Shown here in pieces: positions 12,357 to 19,603 of a stretch of 24,318 bases of DNA. The notes beneath the pieces are model-generated. The model did no database searches. It was not told the origin of the DNA and worked only from the letters and a program-made list of their open reading frames with translations. A program made the translations under genes and the position numbers. The DNA comes from Candidatus Saccharimonadota bacterium (GTDB lineage Bacteria > Patescibacteriota > Saccharimonadia > Saccharimonadales > Saccharimonadaceae): positions 1-24,318 of the forward strand of contig JAUMYE010000002.1 in the NCBI GenBank assembly GCA_030528815.1, written 5' to 3'. The first letter of the stretch is position 1, and every line of letters begins with the position of its first letter.

Positions 12357-13433
12357 TTATCCGTGTGCAACGCAGCGATTATTCACCACTGCGGCTAATG
12401 CAAGGAGCTCAGTATCCACCTGCTTTCCACTGTCGTCCAGACTGATTACAGCATAACGCTTCGGAGACTCAATCTCACGCGTTTCGTGATAGGAGGCAGC
12501 ATAAACGCCACCTACCTTCTTCTGCATGAGGATTTTTCCCTCCTCTGTGAACGAGAAGCGAAGTATGTTGCCAGTCGCCTTGTCTGTTACCGTCACAAAT
12601 CCCTGACTAAGACCAGTGCTGGTTAAATCCTGTCCAGAGACATAGATTTCCCAGATACCTGCAGTCCAACGAGTATTGCCGTTACTGCCAGCAATCAAAC
12701 TGTTCGCATCTGCAAACGTCTTCCAGCCGTTAGTTACGCCGTTATTAGCCTCGTTACGCATATTCTCGAAACAATCTGCGAAATATACGTCATCACGGAA
12801 ATAGTCATACAGGCCAGAGATAGCTTCGTCGCTAGGCTGGACGATTGTTTCCTCAGATTCCGCCTCAGCTGCGCAGTACTCATAGAGTGCGCAAGCCATT
12901 GCGATATCCGCAGTACAAACCGTCTCTACGCCCCAACTAACGGAGCCAGTGAGAATAAAAGGCGTCGTATAGGTATCAATACCGGACAGATCGAGATAGT
13001 TGTCGAAACCGTAGTTGATTTTGCTTCCCTCACGGGTCGCAGTAAACAGCGGAGTCTCAGCCTTAAACACATCAACCGTTGCGCCGGTCGTGTAACCGCC
13101 AGTTGCTACTTCTCCGGACATAAAGTCCAGATAATAGTCACCAACAGTCACTCCGAATTTCCAGCTGTCACCGGAAACCGTGATCTTCTCGCAAGCCTCA
13201 AATGCTTCCTTTGCGGTCTTTGCTCCGCTCAGTCCTGTGCAATCATTGGCTTTCGCAATATAGCCACCGAAGTCGCTTTCTGCGAACTGCTGAGCGCCTT
13301 TCGACGCACCAGACTCTAAAGTTGCTGCATTCACCGTACCAGGTGCGGTTGCACCAATAGCAGTAAATGCAAGGGCGGTGGCAAGGACAGCAGCCTTTGC
13401 CTTCGAAATAAATGTACCGATGTTTCCTCTCAT
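12357..13433 (-). CDS. Secreted cysteine-containing protein of unknown function, GC-rich
   Basis: A 358-residue exported protein of no recognised family. A clear signal peptide (MRGNIGTFISKAKAAV, alanine-rich core, then NAATLES with cleavage near residue 36) leads a mature chain with about eight cysteines: NDCTG, FEACEK, ETVCTAD, MACAL, EYCAA, ADCFEN and NRCVAHG near the end. An even-looking set suggests disulphides outside the cell. It has no membrane anchor or sorting tail, so it should be released or held non-covalently. Repeated glycine and aromatic turns (VGDYYLDFMSGE, NYGFDNYLDLSG) suggest beta structure. GC and codon choice resemble the orphan gene at 11460 rather than the other neighbours. 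AGGAGG lies 9 bases before the ATG. A candidate host-interaction factor, by location only. Confidence 0.75.
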   Translation of the reverse strand: MRGNIGTFISKAKAAVLATALAFTAIGATAPGTVNAATLESGASKGAQQFAESDFGGYIAKANDCTGLSGAKTAKEAFEACEKITVSGDSWKFGVTVGDYYLDFMSGEVATGGYTTGATVDVFKAETPLFTATREGSKINYGFDNYLDLSGIDTYTTPFILTGSVSWGVETVCTADIAMACALYEYCAAEAESEETIVQPSDEAISGLYDYFRDDVYFADCFENMRNEANNGVTNGWKTFADANSLIAGSNGNTRWTAGIWEIYVSGQDLTSTGLSQGFVTVTDKATGNILRFSFTEEGKILMQKKVGGVYAASYHETREIESPKRYAVISLDDSGKQVDTELLALAAVVNNRCVAHG

Positions 13434-13461
13434 AGCGGAAACCTCCTAAAAGTAGTATTTA

Positions 13462-13477
13462 CACCATTTTACTGGTG
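13462..13477 (-). promoter_or_regulatory. Small hairpin in the secreted-protein leader
   Basis: CACCA, 6-base loop, TGGTG in the roughly 47-base 5' leader, ending upstream of the AGGAGG site; it leaves that site free. Confidence 0.45.
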
Positions 13478-13487
13478 CATGCGATCT

Positions 13488-13516
13488 AGTCTATCATAAC
13501 CGTTTTAGAAAGTCAA
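13488..13516 (-). promoter_or_regulatory. Promoter of the secreted-protein gene
   Basis: Minus-strand TTGACT (13516-13511), a 17-base spacer, TAGACT (13493-13488). A TATGAT overlapping the spacer end is an alternative -10. Confidence 0.75.
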
Positions 13517-13535
13517 TACTTACCACTAACAGCAC

Positions 13536-13564
13536 AAAAAAATACCGCAGTTTTACTGCGGTAT
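13536..13564 (-). terminator. Terminator of ndk
   Basis: Minus-strand ATACCGCAG, TAAAA loop, CTGCGGTAT, then TTTTTTG. Confidence 0.92.
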
Positions 13565-13579
13565 CCTCTATTCTCTATA

Positions 13580-14155
13580 CTAGCGAGTATATTTCTCGGA
13601 CAAAGTCTGGTAGATCTGGATTTCTTCAGGCTTGAACCAGAAGGAAACTTCCTGCTCTGCCTCTTCTGGATTACCAGAAGCATGAATCAAGTTTGCTGTA
13701 GCCTCACCGCGAGCGGAAGCATAGCCAAAGCTAATATGCGCATAGTCGCCACGGATTGTACCCATATCTGCCGCCATTGGTTCGGTTGAGCCGACAATCT
13801 TACGAACTACAGGAATAGCCTCAACACCTTCTAGAACCATTGCAATTACTGGACCAGAGGTCATAAAATCAACCGTCCAATCAAAAGCTTTCTGGCCACG
13901 GCGAGAAATCATCTTGGAAATGCCTTCATAATGATGATAGTACTTATCCTTATCTGGGTTTACCATCTTGGTAGCAACAATTTTCAAACCAACACGTTCG
14001 AAGCGACTTAGAATTTCGCCAACGATACCACGCTGGACTGCATCGGGCTTAAAGATAATCAAAGTTCGTTGGATCATACCGCCAGGATTATTCTCTTCGG
14101 TAAAACCAATGTTGTAAGCGTTTACATCTTTTTTCTTTTCAGCTTTCTCAGCCAT
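13580..14155 (-). CDS. ndk: Nucleoside diphosphate kinase
   Basis: Transfers the terminal phosphate between NTPs and NDPs through a phospho-histidine, balancing nucleotide pools, which matters in a genome likely to scavenge nucleotides. Seen: TLIIFKPDAVQRG with the conserved Lys36, RGQKAFDW and GPVIAMVLEG, VGSTEP, RGDYA, and the active-site segment NLIHASGNPEEAEQEVSFWF with His158. The usual HGSD after the histidine reads HASG here. The chain is 191 residues, longer than the usual 140-150: a 26-residue lysine-rich N-terminal extension precedes the core, and the helix region around residues 65-90 also differs. The ATG is supported by AAGGAG. It is monocistronic, with a promoter just upstream and a strong terminator. 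Confidence 0.95.
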   Translation of the reverse strand: MAEKAEKKKDVNAYNIGFTEENNPGGMIQRTLIIFKPDAVQRGIVGEILSRFERVGLKIVATKMVNPDKDKYYHHYEGISKMISRRGQKAFDWTVDFMTSGPVIAMVLEGVEAIPVVRKIVGSTEPMAADMGTIRGDYAHISFGYASARGEATANLIHASGNPEEAEQEVSFWFKPEEIQIYQTLSEKYTR

Positions 14156-14174
14156 GTAAATCTCCTTTTCTGTT

Positions 14175-14184
14175 AATATATCAC
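14175..14184 (-). promoter_or_regulatory. Extended -10 promoter of ndk
   Basis: Minus-strand TGTGATATATT, 19 bases before ATG, leaving room for AAGGAG; a leadered contrast to most neighbours. Confidence 0.55.
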
Positions 14185-14212
14185 AAAAAAGAAGCTCTTC
14201 AAGAATAAGCGT

Positions 14213-15145
14213 TTAGTTACCTGGATCGGAATGGAATTTTTCATGGACCTCCTTAAGATGAGGATCCGTAATATGCGTATAAATCTGGGTCGTAGAAATA
14301 TTAGAATGACCCAAAAGTGACTGCACTGAACGAAGGTCTGCTCCGTTCATTAAGAGGTCCGTAGCAAAGGAGTGCCTTAAGGTATGTGGCGTAACGTGCT
14401 TTGTAATACCAGCAGCACGGACATACTTATTTATAATCCTCTCGATGCTTCTTGGTGTAAGACGCCTGTAGTCACCACTCGTACCAGCCAATGGTTGGTT
14501 TCTAGAATTATTCAAGAACAACGCTGGGAGCGAATCCGAACGCTCAGATAGATAATCTGCCACCGCATCAGCCGCTGCATCAGATACAAACACTGGCCTA
14601 TCCTTCTGACCCTTACCACGAACCATAAACTCGCGACGCTCAAGATTTACGCTATCTCTATTGAGTCCAATTAACTCCGAGACACGAAGACCCGTCGAGA
14701 ACAATAGTTCGAAGATTGCCCTATCTCTTAGGCCAGTCTCGGTATCTATCGGAATCTGCTCAAGAATCGCCTCGATTTCATCGACATGCAGAAATGTAAC
14801 CTGCGCCCTGTGTGTTCTTGGAAGATCTACAAGTGACGGATCCAAAGTCTTGATATGTCTTTTTGTTAGATATTTCAAGAAGCCACGAAGAGCAATCAGA
14901 TGGTAACACTGCGTAGCGACAGCCAAGCCGCGTTTCTGAACAGTCTGGTAACGGTTAAGCCATAACCTGTACTTCCTGAGCCATTCCTCATCAATATCTG
15001 TCGGCTTTAGCCCTTCTCCACCAAATTCTACCAAGCGTTCTAGATAAAGCTCGTAATTCCTCGTCGTAAAACGACTGCGACCAGATTCTACCTCAAGAGA
15101 TTCTAGGAATTCATTGATTAAATCCGAAACATACATATCTGCCAT
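14213..15145 (-). CDS. Tyrosine recombinase of the XerC/XerD family
   Basis: A site-specific recombinase, most likely resolving chromosome dimers at a dif site. The 310 residues hold an N-terminal SAM-like DNA-binding domain (about 4-95) and the catalytic domain, with the full set Arg154 (TGLRVSEL), Lys178 (RGKGQKDR), His254 and Arg257 (HTLRHSFATDLL), His280 (LLGHSNI) and Tyr289 (TQIYTH). Length and motifs fit Xer rather than a phage integrase, and no phage genes or attachment repeats are nearby. The start lies 3 bases after the prepilin peptidase stop, so it is probably co-transcribed with pilD. That coupling is more likely genome packing than shared function. XerC and XerD cannot be told apart by eye. 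Confidence 0.92.
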   Translation of the reverse strand: MADMYVSDLINEFLESLEVESGRSRFTTRNYELYLERLVEFGGEGLKPTDIDEEWLRKYRLWLNRYQTVQKRGLAVATQCYHLIALRGFLKYLTKRHIKTLDPSLVDLPRTHRAQVTFLHVDEIEAILEQIPIDTETGLRDRAIFELLFSTGLRVSELIGLNRDSVNLERREFMVRGKGQKDRPVFVSDAAADAVADYLSERSDSLPALFLNNSRNQPLAGTSGDYRRLTPRSIERIINKYVRAAGITKHVTPHTLRHSFATDLLMNGADLRSVQSLLGHSNISTTQIYTHITDPHLKEVHEKFHSDPGN

Positions 15146-15148
15146 TAC

Positions 15149-15955
15149 TTAAATCCTCACAAATTCCAAAATAAAGTCTTTCATAAAGAAAACCACCAAG
15201 AAACCAAGAATCAAGAATGGCCCAAGCGCAATCTTTGTGTCTTTATTCTTTCTCACATATAGCACAGGAAGCATAATTAGACAGCCAATCAAATTCGAGA
15301 TAAATAGAGTCGAAAGCGATAGCCAGAAGTTGGCTAGAACAATCGCGATTGGAATACAAAGAATATAATCTCCGCCGCCAACCCACTTCTCCCGACTAAG
15401 CTTATACATCAGGAAATAAAAGCCAGGCAAGATCAAAAGACCACCGAGCGTAGACCACAATTCAGATAGCTCGAACATGCCTGTCATAAGCTGCGGAACC
15501 CAAATCGTTCCTAGATACAAAATAGACAATGCCCCAGAAATATAAACTGGAACCATCGGCAATTCTTGCCATTTTGCATCATAAATAAAGCAAACGCAGA
15601 AACAAGTCAGCATCAGCAAAAATATCACGAAGCGCATAATTTCCGGGATTCCACCAGCCAAAACCTTTTCCTGCTCTGGCCAAAGCATCCAAGAAAACAC
15701 AAAAGCAAGCGCCATAGATATCTCTGCTAAAATCTCGGCAAGGCCAATCTTCTTTCGACATTTTCTACAGCGGCCACCAAGCGCCAACCAACTAATAATC
15801 GGCACATTATCATACCACTGCAACCTATAGTTGCAATGCATACAATGCGACCATTTAGACTTATCTCCCTTGCGAATTCTCCATACCTGGCAGCAAGCAA
15901 AAGAACCTAGCCCTGCACCAAGCGCAAAAAGAATAATTGCAACAAAAATACCCAT
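15149..15955 (-). CDS. pilD: Prepilin peptidase / N-methyltransferase
   Basis: A membrane aspartyl protease that cuts the short leader of type IV prepilins and N-methylates the new N-terminus. Seen in 268 residues: a first membrane segment, the cytosolic zinc-finger-like loop with Cys38, Cys41, Cys63 and Cys66 around the family signature NVPIISWL, then several membrane segments. The two catalytic aspartates are Asp126 (FIYDAKWQELP) and Asp196 (VGGGDYI, the GxGD motif). All the methylase-domain cysteines are present, so both activities are expected. Its substrates are surely the two pilins immediately upstream. A TAAGAT -10 lies 6 bases before ATGG, so the message is probably leaderless and separate from the pilins. 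Confidence 0.95.
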   Translation of the reverse strand: MGIFVAIILFALGAGLGSFACCQVWRIRKGDKSKWSHCMHCNYRLQWYDNVPIISWLALGGRCRKCRKKIGLAEILAEISMALAFVFSWMLWPEQEKVLAGGIPEIMRFVIFLLMLTCFCVCFIYDAKWQELPMVPVYISGALSILYLGTIWVPQLMTGMFELSELWSTLGGLLILPGFYFLMYKLSREKWVGGGDYILCIPIAIVLANFWLSLSTLFISNLIGCLIMLPVLYVRKNKDTKIALGPFLILGFLVVFFMKDFILEFVRI

Positions 15956-15961
15956 AAGCTT

Positions 15962-15971
15962 ATCTTAACAC
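15962..15971 (-). promoter_or_regulatory. Extended -10 promoter of pilD
   Basis: Minus-strand GTGTTAAGAT, 6 bases before ATGG. Confidence 0.6.
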
Positions 15972-15994
15972 GCTAGAGATTAGCTATCAAATAA

Positions 15995-16567
15995 TTAACT
16001 GTTGTCAGCGCAGTAGTATGAGCCGCCCTCAAGGGTCATAATGACCGTAAATTGAGCGTTCTGTCCGTCGAGATTAATTGTCTTGCCGTCAGAATCGCAC
16101 TTTGCTGCGTATCTCAAGAAAACAGTGTTGGCTTGGTATTGCGGCGCATCAGTATCACTCATTGCAAGTGAAATTATATAAACACTACCATTTGGATCTT
16201 TAAACTGCTCACAACTCTTGCCTTCTGGGCAGGTAACTTCATTAAAATCATAGCCTGAATATTTCACAGCCCTAGTTTCACTCGGGACAGAAACCTCACT
16301 ATCTATATATTTACTAATCAAGCTATAGTCAAAATACACTTTCTCACGAAAGCCAGTACCACTATCGTATCCAAACGGCATCTTGCCAGTATTGGAATAG
16401 TAATCCGTTATCGCCGAAGCAATGCGAGCAGCATCCTGCCTTCTGCGCGTGTTTCTCTGGCTGCGTTGCAAGGCTGGCAATGCAATGAATACCATCAAGA
16501 AAATAAGGCCTGCAATCGCTAAAACAAGTACAACTTCAATAATTGTAAAAGCATTTCTCTTTTTCAT
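15995..16567 (-). CDS. Type IV pilin, paralogue 2
   Basis: A 190-residue prepilin. The leader is MKKRNA and the mature chain starts FTIIEVVLVLAIAGLI, with Glu5 of the mature protein conserved; the residue before the cut is Ala rather than the usual Gly. The hydrophobic helix (about 7-30) continues into an amphipathic part with RNTRRRQDAARIASAITDYY. The globular head carries cysteines at ~88-93 (CPEGKSC) and two later ones (AKCDSDG, YYCADNS), consistent with two disulphides. The N-terminal 27 residues are identical to those of the neighbouring pilin while the heads differ, so the pair arose by tandem duplication. It has its own TAAAAT element 6 bases before ATG. Confidence 0.93.
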   Translation of the reverse strand: MKKRNAFTIIEVVLVLAIAGLIFLMVFIALPALQRSQRNTRRRQDAARIASAITDYYSNTGKMPFGYDSGTGFREKVYFDYSLISKYIDSEVSVPSETRAVKYSGYDFNEVTCPEGKSCEQFKDPNGSVYIISLAMSDTDAPQYQANTVFLRYAAKCDSDGKTINLDGQNAQFTVIMTLEGGSYYCADNS

Positions 16568-16573
16568 ATCTTT

Positions 16574-16584
16574 ATTTTAGCATA
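16574..16584 (-). promoter_or_regulatory. Extended -10 promoter of pilin paralogue 2
   Basis: Minus-strand TTATGCTAAAAT, 6 bases before ATG. It lies within the end of the preceding pilin gene's 3' region. Confidence 0.6.
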
Positions 16585-16591
16585 AGCTATA

Positions 16592-17137
16592 TCAATTATC
16601 TAAACAGTACCAAGCGCCACCCTCTAAGACTGTCGCTATAGCATATTTAGAACGACTACCGCCCAAAAATTCAAATCCATTACTACTACACCTAGCTTCG
16701 TCGGAAACATAAATCTCATTGATATCGGCATCTATAAAATCAAAACCGACGGATACAGAAATATCCATATCGACAATGATATATTCATTACCACTCGGAT
16801 CACAAAAACTATCATTAGAACAAGAATAAGGATATGCAGACAAACCGTTGCTTAAATACTCCGTTTCAGACCGACAGCTCGAATCTAAATATTTTGGCAC
16901 AAAATCTACATCAAAATATTCCCCAACCTCATCACTTCCAAAAGGCAAATCGCCAGAGTTGTTCGAAGAATAATCAATTATAGCCGAAGATATTCGAGAC
17001 AAATCTTGTCTTCTCTGCGTGTTCCTCTGACTGCGTTGCAAGGCTGGCAAAGCCACAAAAACCATCAAGAAAATCAGACCAGCAATCGCCAAAACCAACA
17101 CAACTTCAATAATCGTAAAAGCATTTCTCTTTTTCAT
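16592..17137 (-). CDS. Type IV pilin, paralogue 1
   Basis: A 181-residue prepilin with the same start as its neighbour (MKKRNA then FTIIEVVLVLAIAG), so pilD should cut it after Ala6. The head is more acidic and shorter, with cysteines at CRSETEY, YSCSNDSFCDP, ARCSSNG and WYCLDN. The C-terminal pattern GGxWYC-x-DN is shared with the other pilin (GGSYYCADN). It follows pilC after a small terminator-like hairpin, has no visible promoter or Shine-Dalgarno site, and is probably expressed by readthrough. One of the two pilins may be the major and the other a minor or alternative subunit; the sequence does not decide which. Confidence 0.92.
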   Translation of the reverse strand: MKKRNAFTIIEVVLVLAIAGLIFLMVFVALPALQRSQRNTQRRQDLSRISSAIIDYSSNNSGDLPFGSDEVGEYFDVDFVPKYLDSSCRSETEYLSNGLSAYPYSCSNDSFCDPSGNEYIIVDMDISVSVGFDFIDADINEIYVSDEARCSSNGFEFLGGSRSKYAIATVLEGGAWYCLDN

Positions 17138-17140
17138 AGC

Positions 17141-17167
17141 ACCAAAAAAGGCCCATTGCTGAGCCTT
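17141..17167 (-). terminator. Terminator-like hairpin between pilC and pilin 1
   Basis: Minus-strand AAGGC, 10-base loop, GCCTT then TTTTGG; the stem is short. It sits 4 bases before the pilin ATG, so it must be leaky or serve as a 3' end for the pilT-pilC message. Confidence 0.5.
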
Positions 17168-17173
17168 TTCTCT

Positions 17174-18382
17174 TTATGATGACAATTCGCCAACAAGACC
17201 GTAGATCGGGAACAAGATACCACCGACAAGGAGTGCTGCCATACCTGCCATCGCAATCATGAGCACAGGCTCAATCATGTTAGAAATAGCAGTTACGCGC
17301 TCATCGAGCTCATCTTCATAAACCTGAGCTGCCTTGCCAAGCATTTCGTCCATCTTACCAGATTGCTCACCAATTGCTGCCATCTGGTGAACCAAAGGCA
17401 AAACATATGGTTTATCGGTAAGAGCCGTAGACATTGCTCTACCACCTTTAACTTCATCTGCAGCTTTGTAGATCGAATCCTTAACAATCAAGTTGTTCGT
17501 AGAATCACCTGCGATATGCATCGTATCAAGAACAGATACGCCAGTTGCAAGAAGAATCTGCGAAACTCTTGAGAAACGAGACATGTAAAGAATCTGGAAT
17601 AGATGCTTGAACATCGGCACGTTTAACTTGAAGTTAGCATTAAATCTTTGCCCTGGAATCGTCTTTCTGAACTGAATAAAGAATGCAACCAAAACACCGA
17701 TAATAATTATGAGTAGCCACCAATAACCAAACATGAAGTCCTTGATGCCTACCATAAACTGCGTTAGGCCTGGCAAATCCTTCTTTAGATCAAGATAGAG
17801 TTTTTCGACCTGAGGAACAACCTGCACCATCATGTAAACGAAGACGAGAGCGATTGTTGCCACACAAATTGCAGGATAAGTCAAAGCACCGCGAATCTTA
17901 CTCATCATCTTGGCATCCTTCTCTTCCTGCGCGGCAATACGGTTCAAGCTCTTATCAAGCGTACCGGAAACTTCACCGGCGCTAATCAAAGAAAGATAAA
18001 CGTTATTAAATACATCCGTATGCTTACCGAAAGCTACGCTTAAACTACGACCAGCCTCAACATCAGACAAAATTGATTCAATCACAGCACGCATTGGCTT
18101 GCTGCTTGTCTGTTCTGCAACTGTACGTAGAGCCTGAGCGATCGGCAAACCCGCGCCTACGAGAGTAGAAAACTGGCGAGTGAAGGTAATACGGTCGTTT
18201 GCACGAACACGATCAAGCTTAGATAGAAGACCAGTACCCTCTTCGTGAAGAGTTTCTGGCACATAACCACGATCAACCAAAAGTTTACCGGCAACGCGTT
18301 CACTTTCAGCCTGAATATTGCCTTTAATTACCTTACCAGTACTAATCTCTTTAGCACGGTAGCTAAAGCGCTTCATGCTCAT
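17174..18382 (-). CDS. pilC: Type IV pilus inner-membrane platform protein
   Basis: A polytopic scaffold that links the cytoplasmic ATPases to the growing pilus. The 402 residues contain two repeated GspF/T2SSF domains: the first opens ITFTRQFSTLVGAGLPIAQALRTV (about 63-88), the second MSRFSRVSQILLATGVSVLDTMHIA. There are three membrane segments (about 168-190, 220-240, 370-395). The N-terminal cytosolic domain starts MKRFSYRAKEISTGKVIKGNI, the usual PilC opening. The start overlaps the pilT stop as ATGA, so the two are coupled. The partner assembly ATPase (PilB) and the PilM/N/O alignment proteins are not in the window. Confidence 0.95.
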   Translation of the reverse strand: MSMKRFSYRAKEISTGKVIKGNIQAESERVAGKLLVDRGYVPETLHEEGTGLLSKLDRVRANDRITFTRQFSTLVGAGLPIAQALRTVAEQTSSKPMRAVIESILSDVEAGRSLSVAFGKHTDVFNNVYLSLISAGEVSGTLDKSLNRIAAQEEKDAKMMSKIRGALTYPAICVATIALVFVYMMVQVVPQVEKLYLDLKKDLPGLTQFMVGIKDFMFGYWWLLIIIIGVLVAFFIQFRKTIPGQRFNANFKLNVPMFKHLFQILYMSRFSRVSQILLATGVSVLDTMHIAGDSTNNLIVKDSIYKAADEVKGGRAMSTALTDKPYVLPLVHQMAAIGEQSGKMDEMLGKAAQVYEDELDERVTAISNMIEPVLMIAMAGMAALLVGGILFPIYGLVGELSS

Positions 18383-19512
18383 CCGCGTGCCAACCTTTCA
18401 AATTCTTGCAAATCTACTGCGTATTCGCGAGCGTTGTCGTAAGTAATAACACCCTGCTGAATAAGCTTAACCAAGGTCCTATCCATCGTCTGCATACCTT
18501 CGTCTGCACCAGTCTGGATAACTGTATCGAGCTGATGAGTCTTACCTTCGCGAATGATTGAGCGAACGGCTGGGTTTGCAACCATGATTTCTGCCGCTAC
18601 GACACGACCGCCACCAATTGCTGGAACGAGGCGCTGTGCACAGATTGCCATTAAGATATTGGATAGCTGTGAGCGAACCTGTGGCTGCTGATGTGGTGGG
18701 AAGACGTCGATCATACGGTCGATACTCTGAGAAGCAGAGTTTGTATGAAGTGTCGCAAAGACCAAGTGACCTGTTTCTGCGATTGTAATAGCTGCCTGAA
18801 TGGTTTCAAGGTCGCGCATCTCACCAATCAAGACTACATCAGGGTCTTCGCGGAGTGCGCTACGAAGTGCAGCTGCGAAAGAATAAGTATCATAGTGGAC
18901 TTCACGCTGAACAACAACACTACGAATCGAATGATGAATAAACTCGATTGGATCCTCGATCGTAATAATATGTGTCGAGCGCTCGCGGTTAATCTTGTCA
19001 ACAAGACCAGCAAGTGTCGTAGACTTACCAGAACCTGTAGGACCAGTAACCAAAACTAGACCGCGTGGAAAATCTGCAAATGTCGTAACGACATTTGGCA
19101 TACCCAAATCTTGGATAGACTGAATTTCGTTTGGAATCAAACGGAAAGCTGCTGCAAGATTACCCTTCTCATGGAAGGCGTTTACGCGGAAGCGGCCCAT
19201 ATCACCAAACGAGAAGGAATAGTCGAATTCCTTATCCTTTAGCAAAATCTGCTTCTGCTCTTCTTCGAGCGTAGAAAATACTAAACGCTCGACTGCTTGT
19301 TCATCGAGATTTTGATAACCACCAATTGGGCGCAAAGCGCCATCAATCCTTAAAATTGGAGGTAGACCAACCTGCAAATGAAGGTCGGATGCCTTTGTTC
19401 TTACACATTCCTCAAGAAGGCTCTCGATGCGAACCTGATCGTTCGGAATGACCGAGCTGCTTGCGCTAGTCGCTGGACTAGGTGCAGCGTTTACCTGCCC
19501 ACTATTTTCCAT
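18379..19512 (-). CDS. pilT: Type IV pilus retraction ATPase
   Basis: A hexameric cytosolic ATPase that drives pilus depolymerisation and twitching. Seen in 377 residues: a 25-residue Ser/Pro/Ala-rich N-terminal extension, the PAS-like N-domain (SDLHLQVGLPPILRIDG), Walker A GPTGSGKS at 157-164, the Asp box ITIEDPIEF, Walker B VVLIGEMRD at 226-234, the His box TGHLVFATLHTNSA, and VRSIIREGK near residue 300, the counterpart of the AIRNLIRE motif required for retraction. GEMRD and the last motif identify PilT rather than PilB. It leads the pilus operon, with TATAAT placed 6 bases before ATGG and therefore probably a leaderless message. Confidence 0.95.
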   Translation of the reverse strand: MENSGQVNAAPSPATSASSSVIPNDQVRIESLLEECVRTKASDLHLQVGLPPILRIDGALRPIGGYQNLDEQAVERLVFSTLEEEQKQILLKDKEFDYSFSFGDMGRFRVNAFHEKGNLAAAFRLIPNEIQSIQDLGMPNVVTTFADFPRGLVLVTGPTGSGKSTTLAGLVDKINRERSTHIITIEDPIEFIHHSIRSVVVQREVHYDTYSFAAALRSALREDPDVVLIGEMRDLETIQAAITIAETGHLVFATLHTNSASQSIDRMIDVFPPHQQPQVRSQLSNILMAICAQRLVPAIGGGRVVAAEIMVANPAVRSIIREGKTHQLDTVIQTGADEGMQTMDRTLVKLIQQGVITYDNAREYAVDLQEFERLARG

Positions 19513-19518
19513 AAGTCT

Positions 19519-19524
19519 ATTATA
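19519..19524 (-). promoter_or_regulatory. -10 element of the pilT-pilC operon
   Basis: Minus-strand TATAAT, then AGACTT and ATGG; no TGn element and no clear -35. Confidence 0.6.
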
Positions 19525-19550
19525 CTTATGTTTAAAAGAAAATACAAATA

Positions 19551-19586
19551 AAAATAACTACCAAAGAACAGGTAGTTATTTTTATT
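19551..19586 (-). terminator. Terminator of rpoD
   Basis: A 9-bp stem ATAACTACC/GGTAGTTAT with U-rich sequence on both sides. It ends the rpoD transcript and insulates the pilT promoter downstream. Confidence 0.9.
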
Positions 19587-19603
19587 GTATTTTCGCGCTC
19601 TAG

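Larger units (their letters stand above)
16437..17137 (-). repeat. Direct repeat of the pilin 5' coding region
   Basis: The first ~130 bases of the two pilin genes (about 16437-16567 and 17008-17137) are near-identical, with mostly synonymous differences. The rest of the two genes has diverged. Confidence 0.8.

Noticed and set aside
14213..15145. Phage or island integrase
   Set aside because: Length and motif spacing fit chromosomal Xer, it is packed behind pilD, and no att repeats or phage genes flank it.
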